A stretch of 64,000 nucleotides of DNA. Origin: Actinoplanes sp. TBRC 11911. Its GTDB lineage: Bacteria; Actinomycetota; Actinomycetes; Mycobacteriales; Micromonosporaceae. Positions within the stretch are counted from its first letter, which is position 1, and each line of letters opens with the position of its first letter. The stretch is from positions 62,001 through 126,000 of the forward strand of contig NZ_JABBNC010000030.1 in the NCBI RefSeq assembly GCF_012933445.1, written 5' to 3'. Made by a program: the position numbers and the translations under genes. This document shows positions 7,957 through 15,966 of this stretch, piece after piece. Below the pieces are notes generated by a model. The model searched no databases. It had not been told where the DNA came from and saw only the letters and a list, made by a program, of their open reading frames with translations.

Positions 7957-8931
7957 ATGCGAGCACTGCAATACGACGTATTCGGCGACGCCGTCGAGGT
8001 GCTGAAGCTCGTGGACCTGCCCGAGCCCGGCGCACCCGGCCCCGGCGAGGTCCAGGTCGCCGTGCTGTACGCGCCGCTCAACCACCACGACCTGCTGACC
8101 ATCGCCGGGACCAAGAAGCCGAACCCCGCACTCCCGGCGGTGGCCGGCAACGAGGGCCTCGGCCGGGTGGTCGCGACCGGCCCCGGCGTCGGCAACGTCG
8201 AACCCGGCGACATCGTCGTGCTCCCACTGCTGCTGGGGACCTGGCGGGAGCGGATGACCGCGCCCGCGCACGGACTCACCCCGCTTCCCGACGGTGATCT
8301 GCAGCAGTTCTCCATGCTCGGCAGCAACACGCCCACCGCCGGGCTGGCACTGTCCGAGTACGTGCCGCTCGCCAAGGGCGACTGGGTCGCGCAGTCCAGC
8401 GGGAACGGCGGCGTCGGCCGCAACCTCATCGCCCTGGCCAAGGCGCGCGGGTTCCGGACGGCGAGCCTCGTACGCAGGCCGGAGCTCGTCGACGAGTTGC
8501 ACGCCGCCGGGGCCGACGTCGTCGTGGTCGACGGGCCGCACGCCGCCGCCGAGATCGCGAGCGCGACCGGCAACGCCCCGATCCGGCTCGCCGTCGAGGG
8601 CGTCGGCGGCCGCGTCGCCGACGAACTGCTGGGCCTGCTAGCGCCCGGCGGCACGCTGCTGCGTTACGCCGCCCGGGACGAGATCGACCAGGACGGCAGC
8701 GCGGCGGCCCGCGGCATCCACATCGACCGGCTCTCGGTGGCCGGCTTCGACTACGCGACGAAAATCGTCCCGGTCATCGCCGAAGCCGTGCCGTTGATCG
8801 AATCCGGGGCGCTGCGGGTGCCGGTCGAGGCCGTCTACGGCCTCGACGAGATCCGCACCGCCATCGCCCACCTCAAGCGCGGCGGCAAGATCATCCTCCG
8901 GGTTCCGGACCAGGGCCAGAGACCCGCCTGA
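7957..8931 (+). CDS. Zinc-independent MDR quinone/enoyl reductase
   Basis: A 324-aa medium-chain dehydrogenase/reductase with an AAGGAG ribosome site 8 bp before ATG 7957. The N-terminal GroES-like domain covers residues 1-120 and lacks catalytic-zinc cysteines. The Rossmann domain has a variant nucleotide motif, SSGNGGVGRNLIALAKARG (about residues 148-166), and VRRPELVDEL, typical of the MECR/quinone oxidoreductase branch. It probably reduces quinones or 2-enoyl compounds with NADPH in the cytosol. Two MarR boxes upstream suggest induction by reactive aromatic or quinone compounds, like the NmrA gene at 12.8 kb. The substrate is unproven. Confidence 0.88.
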   Translation: MRALQYDVFGDAVEVLKLVDLPEPGAPGPGEVQVAVLYAPLNHHDLLTIAGTKKPNPALPAVAGNEGLGRVVATGPGVGNVEPGDIVVLPLLLGTWRERMTAPAHGLTPLPDGDLQQFSMLGSNTPTAGLALSEYVPLAKGDWVAQSSGNGGVGRNLIALAKARGFRTASLVRRPELVDELHAAGADVVVVDGPHAAAEIASATGNAPIRLAVEGVGGRVADELLGLLAPGGTLLRYAARDEIDQDGSAAARGIHIDRLSVAGFDYATKIVPVIAEAVPLIESGALRVPVEAVYGLDEIRTAIAHLKRGGKIILRVPDQGQRPA

Positions 8932-8997
8932 CCAGCGCCGCCCGCGGACTGCCGGGTCCGGGGACAGCCGGCCAAGGAGGCGGCAGGACTCACCCGC

Positions 8998-10368
8998 TCA
9001 GCTTTGCGCGTGCACGGCCAGCAACAGCGCGATCGCCTCGGTCAGGCGGTACGCGTACGGCAGGTTCAGGAACTCGTCGAGCGCGTGCATGTTCGAGTCG
9101 GGGCCGACCGCGCCGGTCACCACGAACTGCGCGGCCGGGAACCGCTCGGCCAGCATGCCGATGAACGGGATGCCGCCGCCCACGCCGACCGTCGCGTTCG
9201 GCTTCCCGAAAACCTGCGAGCCGATCTCGTCCAGCGCCGCGGTCAGCCACGGCGCCGGCGCGGGCGCGTCCCAGCCGTCGATCAACATCAAATCCGAGAC
9301 CTCAACCGTCGCCCCGTACGGGACATCGGTGGTCAGGATTTTGGTCAGCGCGCCGGCTGCCGCCTCGGCGGAGACTCCCGGAGGCGTACGGAAGCTCAAG
9401 CGCAAGGTGGTCGCGGAGCGCAACACCGCACCCGCTACCTCCGGTGCCGGCATGCCCGCGGCGCCGATCACCGAGAGTGTGGGCCGCCACGTGCTGTTGA
9501 GCAACAGCTCCACGTCGTCGTCGCTGACCCGCCGAGCCGTCCCGGTCAGCGGGAACGAGGCGCCGACGCCCGGCTGCAGCGCCGCCAGCAGTGCTGCCTC
9601 CTCGCGCCGGATCGCGGGGATCGGCACGTTCATCTCCGGAACGGTCACCGCGCCGGTCGCCGAGTCCTCGACCCGGTCCAGCAGCTGGCGCATGATCCGG
9701 AAGGAGCTGGGCACGATGCCGCTGGCGACACCCGAGTGCAGCGGCGTGTCCAGGATGCGGACCGTGACGGTGGCCTGCACCGCGCCGCGTAGCGAGGTGG
9801 TCATCCACAGCCGCTCGTAGTCGAGGCCCATCGAGTCCAGGCAGATCACCAGCGAGACCTCGCCGATCCGGTCGGCCAGGTCGGCGAGGTAGTCCTCCAG
9901 GCCGACGCTGCCGGACTCCTCGCAGGTCTCGAGCAGTAACACCGTACGGGCGTGCGCGCGCCCCGCCGTCAGAGCGGTGACCGCCGCATATGCCGCATAG
10001 CCGTCGTCGACCGAGCCGCGCCCGTAGAGCCGCCCGTCCCGGACCACCGGCTGCCACGGGCCGAGACCCTCCGACCAGTCACCCAGCGGCGGCTGCTTGT
10101 CGAGATGGCCGTAGATGACGACGGTCCCGCCCTCGGCCGGTCCGGCCGCCTCGGCGAACAGCAGCGGCGTCCGGCCGGGACGCTCGATGACCTCCGCGGT
10201 CAGCCCGTCGTGCGTGGCGATCCATTGCCGCACGTGCTCGGCCGCCGCGAGCAGATGACCTTTTTCCCACCATTGCGGGTCGTACGCCGGGGACACCGCC
10301 GGAATCTCGATCAAGCCCGACAGGCTGGGCAGCACGTCGGACTCCCACCGGCTCGCGATATCAGTCAT
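8998..10368 (-). CDS. M20-family metallopeptidase (dipeptidase)
   Basis: A 456-aa cytosolic peptidase starting at ATG 10368, preceded by a GGAG ribosome site; a 44-residue upstream extension in frame lacks conservation and contains the operator. Metal-binding motifs of M20 enzymes are present: YGHLDKQP, YGRGSVDDGYA, catalytic glutamates in LLLETCEESGS, CLDSMG, and the final His in NMHALDEFL. The dimerisation domain occupies about residues 200-320. The family cleaves dipeptides or N-acyl amino acids with two zinc ions. MarR-box site 5 lies about 115 bp upstream of the start, tying the gene to the local regulon. Confidence 0.9.
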   Translation of the reverse strand: MTDIASRWESDVLPSLSGLIEIPAVSPAYDPQWWEKGHLLAAAEHVRQWIATHDGLTAEVIERPGRTPLLFAEAAGPAEGGTVVIYGHLDKQPPLGDWSEGLGPWQPVVRDGRLYGRGSVDDGYAAYAAVTALTAGRAHARTVLLLETCEESGSVGLEDYLADLADRIGEVSLVICLDSMGLDYERLWMTTSLRGAVQATVTVRILDTPLHSGVASGIVPSSFRIMRQLLDRVEDSATGAVTVPEMNVPIPAIRREEAALLAALQPGVGASFPLTGTARRVSDDDVELLLNSTWRPTLSVIGAAGMPAPEVAGAVLRSATTLRLSFRTPPGVSAEAAAGALTKILTTDVPYGATVEVSDLMLIDGWDAPAPAPWLTAALDEIGSQVFGKPNATVGVGGGIPFIGMLAERFPAAQFVVTGAVGPDSNMHALDEFLNLPYAYRLTEAIALLLAVHAQS

Positions 10369-10478
10369 TGCCGTTACTCCGTTTCCTGGCACCGCCGGGC
10401 ACACGCTGGGACTGGTAGTGGGGACGCCGTCCAGCGAGCAGACAGTACAAGTCAAGCGTCCGGACGTCCCCGGACAGG

Positions 10479-10500
10479 ATGGGCATGTGCCCGTGATCAC
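10479..10500 (-). promoter_or_regulatory. MarR-box operator, site 5
   Basis: Read on the minus strand, this is GTGATCACGGGCACATGCCC, the consensus in the same orientation as the M20 peptidase gene it precedes. Confidence 0.75.
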
Positions 10501-10818
10501 CCGTCCGCCGGGTGGTTCGAATCACGCCGCCCGCCGCGACTGAACAGATCGTGGGTTGGTGCGTTCCCCTCAATCGCCGCCGCGGCTCGATCATCAGAAT
10601 GCCCTCCGCGGCCGCGGCGGCGCCCGGCCGGATCGAGGTATCTCCACCCTCGATCCGGTCCGGCGCTCAGGACCGGCACCGACGTCCGACAGTCAGGCCG
10701 ATACGGGACGGTGACGAATAATCCGCGCGGCACGAGTGAGCGATCATCGCGCATCTATACCGGGGTGTCGGCCGACACCTTTCCCCGCCATAGCCAAACG
10801 ACGGCGATCGCCTTTACC
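10501..10818. other. Gene-free spacer
   Basis: This 318-bp stretch lies between the M20 peptidase promoter and MarR-box site 6. Short open frames on both strands lack conserved features and start sites. I see no other structure in it. Confidence 0.4.
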
Positions 10819-10849
10819 TTGGTTAAGGGCACATGCCCACATTAACCAA
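10819..10849 (+). promoter_or_regulatory. MarR-box operator, site 6 (extended palindrome)
   Basis: This is the most symmetric copy. The outer arms TTGGTTAA (10819) and TTAACCAA (10842) surround the core GGGCACATGCCC (10827-10838). It lies 14 bp before the ATG of the histidine-rich protein, where it could block transcription or translation initiation. Confidence 0.75.
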
Positions 10850-10862
10850 GACGGGAGGGGTC

Positions 10863-11312
10863 ATGACCGACACGAAGCATGACGTCCACAATGCCCACGA
10901 GCACGTCCATGGCGAGGACTGCGGACACGCGGCCGCCGAACATCTCGGCCACGTCGACTACATTCATGACGGCCATCGCCATCACGCGCACGAGGGCCAC
11001 TACGACGAATGCCACCTCGAAGCGCACGAGACCGCGAACGAACGGCACCCGCACGTGCACGGCCCCGGCTGCGGACACGCCGGCGTCCAGCACGGCGATC
11101 ACGTCGACTACCTGCATGACAACCACGTGCACCAGGAGCATGACGGGCACTACGACGAATGCAGCTCCGAGACGCACGTGACGGCCGAGACCCACGACCA
11201 CGTGCACGGCGACGACTGCGGCCACGAGGCGGTCACCCACGCGGATCACGTCGACTACGTGCACGACGGCCACCGGCACGCCGCCCACCAGGGCCATTAC
11301 GACGAGCACTGA
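10863..11312 (+). CDS. Histidine-rich triple-repeat metal-binding protein
   Basis: A 149-aa protein starting at ATG 10863 after GGGAGGGG; an earlier ATG at 10833 falls inside the operator. It contains three repeats of about 45-50 residues, each with HVHGxDCGH, then HxDHVDYxHD, and ending HxGHYDE. Roughly a quarter of the residues are His and another large share is Asp/Glu. Single-repeat relatives of about 60 aa occur in actinomycetes, sometimes misnamed zinc permeases. With no membrane segment or signal peptide, this should be a cytosolic Zn/Ni/Co-binding buffer or chaperone. The amidase gene follows 23 bp downstream, probably on the same transcript. Confidence 0.8.
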   Translation: MTDTKHDVHNAHEHVHGEDCGHAAAEHLGHVDYIHDGHRHHAHEGHYDECHLEAHETANERHPHVHGPGCGHAGVQHGDHVDYLHDNHVHQEHDGHYDECSSETHVTAETHDHVHGDDCGHEAVTHADHVDYVHDGHRHAAHQGHYDEH

Positions 11313-11335
11313 CAAGAAAAGGGAAGGGATTCGCC

Positions 11336-12742
11336 ATGTCCACTGATCTGACGCGCTACGACGCGACCGAACTCGCCGAATTGATCCGCAAGGGAGAGGT
11401 CTCCTCGGTCGAGGTGGTGCGCGCGCACCTGGACCGGATCGCGGCTGTCGACGGCAAGACCAATGCGATCGTCACGATTGCCGGCGGCGCGCTGGAAGCG
11501 GCCCGGGCCGCGGACGCGCAGCAGGCCGCGGGCGCCGAAACAGGGCCGCTGCACGGCGTGCCGTTCACCGTGAAGGACGGCTACGACACCGCGGGTGTAC
11601 TGACCCAGCGCGGTTCCCCCATTTTCGCGGGGCGGGTGCCGGACACCGATGCCACGGTGGTGGCGCGGATGAAGCGGGCCGGCGGAATTCTGCTGGCGAA
11701 GACTAATCTGCCCGAATTCTCGTACTGGATCGAGTCGGAGAACCTGCTTTCGGGTGCGACGAACAACCCGTACGACCTGAATCGCAGTTCCGGTGGTTCC
11801 AGTGGTGGGGAGTCCGCGGCGATCGCGGCCGGGCTGTCGCCGATCGGTATCGGCAGTGACCTTTCCATTTCGGTACGGGGTCCGGCCGCCGATACCGGAA
11901 TCGTGGCGCTCAAGCCCACGCACGGGCGCATTCCGATGACCGGTTTCTGGCCACGGGAGCCGCGGCGTGACTGGCATGCCGGTCCGATGGCCCGCACGAT
12001 TCGGGACCTCGCGCTGGCCTACCCGCTGCTGGCCGGCCCGGACGGCGCCGACGGCTTCTCGGTGCTGCCGCCCGAGTACGACACCGGCCTGGGCACCTCC
12101 CCGAGCCGGCCGGTCCGGGTGGGCTGGCTTGTCGACTCCGGCCTCGGCCCGGTCGACCCCGAGGTCGCCGCCACCGTACAGAAGGCCGCCGCGGCGCTGC
12201 AGGAGGCCGGGGTTCAGGTCGACGCGGTGGACATCCCGGCCCTCAAACGCGACAACCCCCTCGATCTGTGGAGCCGGCAGCACATCATGGAGATGAAGCC
12301 GCCGGTGCGGGAGGTCACCGCGGGTCACGAGGACCAGATGTTCACGCCGTCCAAGACCATGCTGTCGACCCCGGACACCCCCATCGCCGAGTACGTGGAC
12401 GCCGAGCAGGGCGTGGAACGGCTGCGGGACGGCTTCGCCGACTACTTCCAGCGGTACGACGCCCTGCTGCTGCCGGTCACCACGATCCCCGCGCACGAGC
12501 ACCGGCTGGCCCAGATCACTCTCGACGGCAAGACCGTCAGCGCCTTCCACGTCAGCTCCACGACGGTTCCGTTCAGCGTCACCGGCCTGCCCGCCCTGGC
12601 CATGCGGTTCGGCACCACGCGCGACGGGATGCCCATCGGCGTGCAGCTGGCGGCCAGCTGGTACGCGGAGTCGACGATCCTCTACCTCGCCTCGCTGCTG
12701 GAGTCGCTCAGCCCGGTCCGCGGAGTGTTTCCCTCCCTCTGA
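11336..12742 (+). CDS. Amidase (amidase-signature family)
   Basis: A 468-aa enzyme starting at ATG 11336 after GGGAAGGG. It has the amidase-signature catalytic triad region: Lys in FTVKDGYDT (about residue 80), cis-Ser in SSGGSSGGESAA (about residues 155-166) and the nucleophile Ser in SISVRGPAADTG. The usual GGSIRxPA segment is changed to SISVRGPA, so activity is likely but specificity may differ. The family hydrolyses carboxamides to acids and ammonia. The gene lies close behind the His-rich gene and is probably co-transcribed with it from MarR-box site 6. Confidence 0.88.
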   Translation: MSTDLTRYDATELAELIRKGEVSSVEVVRAHLDRIAAVDGKTNAIVTIAGGALEAARAADAQQAAGAETGPLHGVPFTVKDGYDTAGVLTQRGSPIFAGRVPDTDATVVARMKRAGGILLAKTNLPEFSYWIESENLLSGATNNPYDLNRSSGGSSGGESAAIAAGLSPIGIGSDLSISVRGPAADTGIVALKPTHGRIPMTGFWPREPRRDWHAGPMARTIRDLALAYPLLAGPDGADGFSVLPPEYDTGLGTSPSRPVRVGWLVDSGLGPVDPEVAATVQKAAAALQEAGVQVDAVDIPALKRDNPLDLWSRQHIMEMKPPVREVTAGHEDQMFTPSKTMLSTPDTPIAEYVDAEQGVERLRDGFADYFQRYDALLLPVTTIPAHEHRLAQITLDGKTVSAFHVSSTTVPFSVTGLPALAMRFGTTRDGMPIGVQLAASWYAESTILYLASLLESLSPVRGVFPSL

Positions 12743-12757
12743 CCTTCGCGTGCTATA

Positions 12758-12779
12758 TAGGGGCATGTGCCCGTAACTA
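12758..12779 (-). promoter_or_regulatory. MarR-box operator, site 7
   Basis: GGGCATGTGCCC at 12761-12772; on the minus strand it reads TAGTTACGGGCACATGCCC. It lies 48 bp before the NmrA-like gene but in reversed orientation relative to it. A TATATA stretch directly precedes it. Confidence 0.7.
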
Positions 12780-12819
12780 CCGCATGCGGGCACGAACGCT
12801 CTGGAAAGGAAGTCTCGCA

Positions 12820-13707
12820 ATGGCAAGAAGCATCCTGGTCACCGGCGCGACCGGCAAGACCGGCGAGTACGCGACGGCCGCGCTGCTGCGGCGGGGCCTG
12901 CACGTCCGGGCACTGGTCCACCGGGCCGGTGAGCGCTCCGAGAAGCTCACCGCGGCCGGCGCCGAGGTCGTCGTCGGCGACCTGTTGGACCTGGACTCGG
13001 TCAGCCGGGCGGCCGACGGTGTCGACGCCGCATACTTCGTCTATCCCGTCGCGCCGGGCCTGCTCGAGGCCACCGCCACGTTCCTGCAGGCCGCCGAGGA
13101 GAACGGTGTGCGGTCCATCGTGAACATGTCACAGATCTCGGCCCGCCGCGACGCCGTCAGCAACGCCGCCCGCCAGCACTGGGTGGCCGAGCGGCTCCTC
13201 GACCACTTCGGCGGCACGGTGACCCACCTGCGGCCGACCTTCTTCGCCGAGTGGCTCATCAGCACGTTCGACCGGAGCACCGGCGAGCTTCGGCTGCCGT
13301 TCGAGGACGCGCGTCACGCGCCCATCGCGACCGAGGATCTGGGCCGCGTGATCGCCGCGGTGCTGGCCGACCCGGAACCGCACGCCGGCAAGAGCTACCC
13401 GCTGTACGGTGCGGTTGAGCTCGATCATCACCAGATGGCCGAGATCATGACCCGGGTTCTGGGCCGGCACGTCACCTATGTGCCGGTCGAGCTCGACGAG
13501 TTCCAGGCGGGTCTGGAGAAGCGCGGCGCCGACCCGCACTTCGTACAGCACATGGTCAACATCGCGATCGACTACCGCAACGGGATCTTCACCGGCAACA
13601 ACGACGTGGTTCGTACGATCACCGGTACCGGCCCGCTGATGGTCGACGCCTTCATCGAGCGGAACAAGCCGGCCTTCGCCGACAGCGCGAACTGGAATCG
13701 ACGCTGA
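12820..13707 (+). CDS. NmrA-like NAD(P)H-binding oxidoreductase
   Basis: A 295-aa atypical short-chain dehydrogenase with a GGAAGTC ribosome site. The Rossmann motif is at the N-terminus (ILVTGATGKTGEYATAALL, residues 5-23), followed by VRALVHRAGE and VVGDLLDLDS. The region around NMSQISA and VAERLLDHFGGTVTHLRPTFFAEW is typical of the NmrA/HSCARG and quinone-reductase-2-like group. Such proteins either reduce quinones or sense NADP/NADPH. It is controlled by MarR-box site 7, and a strong bidirectional hairpin follows it. Whether it is enzyme or redox sensor cannot be told from sequence. Confidence 0.88.
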   Translation: MARSILVTGATGKTGEYATAALLRRGLHVRALVHRAGERSEKLTAAGAEVVVGDLLDLDSVSRAADGVDAAYFVYPVAPGLLEATATFLQAAEENGVRSIVNMSQISARRDAVSNAARQHWVAERLLDHFGGTVTHLRPTFFAEWLISTFDRSTGELRLPFEDARHAPIATEDLGRVIAAVLADPEPHAGKSYPLYGAVELDHHQMAEIMTRVLGRHVTYVPVELDEFQAGLEKRGADPHFVQHMVNIAIDYRNGIFTGNNDVVRTITGTGPLMVDAFIERNKPAFADSANWNRR

Positions 13708-13712
13708 CACAC

Positions 13713-13741
13713 GGCCGCCGCCGACGTGTTCGGCGGCGGCC
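13713..13741. terminator. Bidirectional hairpin terminator
   Basis: Perfect 12-bp GC-rich arms (GGCCGCCGCCGA and TCGGCGGCGGCC) with a 5-base loop fill the 34-bp gap between the convergent NmrA-like gene and MarR regulator 2. Confidence 0.85.
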
Positions 13742-14203
13742 TCACAGCGACGTGAGCCGGTCGTCCTGAGCGATCCGGAGCAGCCGGCCGCGCAGCTGGT
13801 CGGCCTGCTGAAGCCCGACCACCTCGGCGACCCGGTCCTGGGCCGAGCGCCAGAGCACCATGCCGCTCGCCAATCGCTTGCGCCCCACGGCGGTGATGGT
13901 GACGTTGACGCTGCGCCGGTCGGTGGTGTCCTGGTCCAGGCTGATGAGCCCGTCGCGCTGCAACGGCCGTAGCGAATGCCCGAGTGCCGAGCGATCCATG
14001 ACGAGGGCCTCGGCCAGCTCGTTGATCGAGATCGGGGCGCTGCGGGCGAGTTCGCGGAGAATGGCGAACTGCGTCGACCGGAGACCTGACGGGGCCATGA
14101 CCTCGTCGTACAAAGCGGTCAGGCGCCGTGACGCCTTGCGCATCGCCGTCGCGTAGCATTGGGGGCCGGTTTCGCCGGCTTCATTCGGGGACTGTTTAGC
14201 CAC
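13742..14203 (-). CDS. MarR-family regulator 2
   Basis: A 153-aa paralogue of the regulator at 6601-7047. GTG 14203 is chosen because GGAAGGGAG lies just before it. The DNA-binding segment ISINELAEALVMDRSALGHSLRPLQRDGLISLDQD and the wing DRRSVNVTIT are nearly the same as in regulator 1, so both should bind the same box. The divergence is in the C-terminal dimerisation and ligand helices. MarR-box site 8 lies 30 bp upstream, suggesting autoregulation. Cross-regulation between the two paralogues is a reasonable inference. Confidence 0.88.
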   Translation of the reverse strand: MAKQSPNEAGETGPQCYATAMRKASRRLTALYDEVMAPSGLRSTQFAILRELARSAPISINELAEALVMDRSALGHSLRPLQRDGLISLDQDTTDRRSVNVTITAVGRKRLASGMVLWRSAQDRVAEVVGLQQADQLRGRLLRIAQDDRLTSL

Positions 14204-14232
14204 GAGGATCTCCCTTCCGCACACAGTCTATA

Positions 14233-14252
14233 ACGGCATGTGCCCATAATCA
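14233..14252 (-). promoter_or_regulatory. MarR-box operator, site 8
   Basis: On the minus strand it reads GTGATTATGGGCACATGCC, in the orientation of MarR regulator 2. The left half overlaps the stop codon of the upstream alpha/beta hydrolase gene. Confidence 0.75.
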
Positions 14253-14954
14253 CCGCTTCTCGACGTCGGCAAGGTCTTGCCGCAGCAGTTCGGCGAGTTC
14301 CCGGGGCCGGTTGAGGAACGGCGAATGCGCCGTCGCGATCTCCCGCACCCGGTGCGCACGCTTCGCGAAGGGGCCGAACCGCGCGACCTGGGCCTCCCCC
14401 GTGGTCCGGATGTACGTGGTGTCGATCGTGCGCCACGCCGCCTGAGTCAGCGACTGCTCCATCGAGGCCGCCGATTGCGGGCCGAGAGCGTCGACGGCGA
14501 TCTTCGCCTCGGCGGGGTCGAGGTCCGGATAGAAGATCGCGACGGGATCGGTCATCTCGAAATAGCCCTCGTCGTAGTGATCGGCTCCGAAATAGTAGGG
14601 ACGCTTGCCCTCGGAGCGCGACAGCATCGACTCGCCGACATCCAGCTGGAAGCCGGCGAGGGAGACGATCCGGACGACGTTCGCCGAGCCGGCCAGGCCT
14701 TGGTTCGCCGGGGCGGCGCCGTAGGAGTGGGCCACCACGACAACCGGTCCGTCGACGGCGTCGGCCGCCGCGCGGATCGCGTGCGCGTCGTCGTACAGAT
14801 CGCCCAGTTCGGACGCCGGAACGGGCGCGCTGGACGGCGACTGCAGGATGCGCACGTCCAGGTCGTCGGGCAACTGCTCGATCAGCTTCCGCCACATCTG
14901 CATGCGATGCCAGGCTCCGTGCACCAGCAGCATCGCGGGCTTGCGCTCACGCAT
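14250..14954 (-). CDS. Alpha/beta hydrolase
   Basis: A 234-aa cytosolic hydrolase starting at ATG 14954 behind GGGGGAAG. The fold begins with LLVHGAWH (oxyanion region, about residues 9-16). The nucleophile elbow is VVVAHSYGAAP (Ser about residue 77), an acidic residue lies in YPDLDP, and the catalytic His is in IATAHSPFL (about residue 215). It belongs to the EST/hydroxynitrile-lyase-like group of small esterases. MarR-box site 9 is upstream and site 8 sits at its 3' end before MarR regulator 2, so hydrolase and regulator probably form one regulated unit. The substrate is unknown. Confidence 0.88.
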   Translation of the reverse strand: MRERKPAMLLVHGAWHRMQMWRKLIEQLPDDLDVRILQSPSSAPVPASELGDLYDDAHAIRAAADAVDGPVVVVAHSYGAAPANQGLAGSANVVRIVSLAGFQLDVGESMLSRSEGKRPYYFGADHYDEGYFEMTDPVAIFYPDLDPAEAKIAVDALGPQSAASMEQSLTQAAWRTIDTTYIRTTGEAQVARFGPFAKRAHRVREIATAHSPFLNRPRELAELLRQDLADVEKR

Positions 14955-14999
14955 GTCTTCCCCCTTGGAAAATGAGTGGTCGCATCGATCCTCACATAA

Positions 15000-15018
15000 A
15001 AGGGGCACCTGCCCCTAT
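15000..15018. promoter_or_regulatory. MarR-box operator, site 9
   Basis: AGGGGCACCTGCCCCT is a perfectly symmetric short version with GGGGCA and TGCCCC arms, 48 bp upstream of the alpha/beta hydrolase start. It lacks the TGATTA extension of the other sites. Confidence 0.6.
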
Positions 15019-15055
15019 GCCCTGGATCGATGGGGCTCCTCACACTCCTTTCCAT

Positions 15056-15075
15056 GTATGTACGCATGCATAGTA
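15056..15075 (+). promoter_or_regulatory. TetR operator 1
   Basis: GTATGTACGCATGCATAGTA, partly palindromic (TATG..CATA), lies 36 bp before the tautomerase-SnoaL gene. The complement of 15931-15950 differs from it at only two positions, so both are probably bound by the TetR encoded at 15967-16590. Confidence 0.75.
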
Positions 15076-15111
15076 AGTTGGACTCGACACAAGGTCAGGA
15101 GAGGAGTTGCC

Positions 15112-15930
15112 ATGCCGTTCGTTGACATTTCGCTGGCACGGGGGAAGTCGGCCGACTATCTGCGGGCCGTCTCGGGGGCGGTGCGCGACGCGCTGATCGC
15201 CGAGTTGAGCATGCAGCCCGAGGACGACTTCCAGCTGATTCACCAGTTAGCCCCTGAGGAGATGGTCTTCAGCCGGGAGTTCCGTGGCGGCCCCCGGTCG
15301 GACGACTGGATCGTCTTCAAGATCACCGAGGGGATCGATCGGGGCGCCGCAGCCAAACGCCGGTTCTATCAGACCCTGGTCCGCCTGCTCGAACAGGGGC
15401 CGAAGGTCCGCCCGGCCGACGTCTTCGTGATGTTCACGCTGACCCCGGCCCAGAACTTCTCGTTCGCCGACGGCGCGTTCGGGCCGGACGTCGCGGCCGC
15501 CGAAGCACTCGACGCCGACGCGAAGAACGGCGGCCGCGCGGCCTCCTTCACCCGGCCCGAGATGGTCTACGCGCTCGAGCGGCTGTTTGCGCACCGCGAT
15601 CTCGCGCCCATCCTGCCGATGCTGCGCGCGGACATCGTGCTCAAGATGCCCGCGTCCCTGCCGTGGGGCGGCGAGTTCGTCGGCGTCGAGCCGTTCACGA
15701 CGCACCTGGCCGGCGTCCCCGGCGGCGGCAAGGCGTTCGCGTCGTTCGACATCCGCGTCGAGCAGATCATCGAGTCCGCCGACCACCTGATCGTGCCGCT
15801 GGTCAACACGGCCGTGACCAAGGCCGACGGCAAGACCGTGGTCTTCGAGAACCTCTGGGTGTTCGGCACCGCCGGCGGCCGCTTCGTCAGCGCGCAGCTC
15901 TACGCCGACACCGCCGCCGTCACCGCCTGA
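15112..15930 (+). CDS. Tautomerase-SnoaL domain fusion protein
   Basis: A 272-aa two-domain protein starting at ATG 15112 (GGAGAGGAG upstream). Residues 1-120 resemble the tautomerase/MIF superfamily, with the catalytic Pro2 exposed after Met removal (MPFVDISLARG). Residues 140-270 are a SnoaL/NTF2-like cone fold (ERLFAHRDLAPILPML, VEPFTTHLAG, FENLWVFGT). Each domain alone is usually a separate small protein acting on keto/enol or polyketide-like compounds. The fusion suggests sequential isomerisation steps on one substrate, which is inference. The gene is flanked by two copies of a TetR operator and followed by that repressor. Confidence 0.85.
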   Translation: MPFVDISLARGKSADYLRAVSGAVRDALIAELSMQPEDDFQLIHQLAPEEMVFSREFRGGPRSDDWIVFKITEGIDRGAAAKRRFYQTLVRLLEQGPKVRPADVFVMFTLTPAQNFSFADGAFGPDVAAAEALDADAKNGGRAASFTRPEMVYALERLFAHRDLAPILPMLRADIVLKMPASLPWGGEFVGVEPFTTHLAGVPGGGKAFASFDIRVEQIIESADHLIVPLVNTAVTKADGKTVVFENLWVFGTAGGRFVSAQLYADTAAVTA

Positions 15931-15950
15931 TACTATGCACGCTTACATAC
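15931..15950 (-). promoter_or_regulatory. TetR operator 2
   Basis: On the minus strand it reads GTATGTAAGCGTGCATAGTA, nearly identical to operator 1. It directly follows the tautomerase-SnoaL stop codon and precedes the TetR start by 17 bp, so the repressor probably controls itself. Confidence 0.75.
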
Positions 15951-15966
15951 ATATCTTGGAGAGGTC

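Noticed and set aside
10833..10862. An upstream ATG for the His-rich protein
   Set aside because: It lies inside the operator palindrome and has no ribosome site, whereas ATG 10863 follows GGGAGGGG and begins the repeat pattern.
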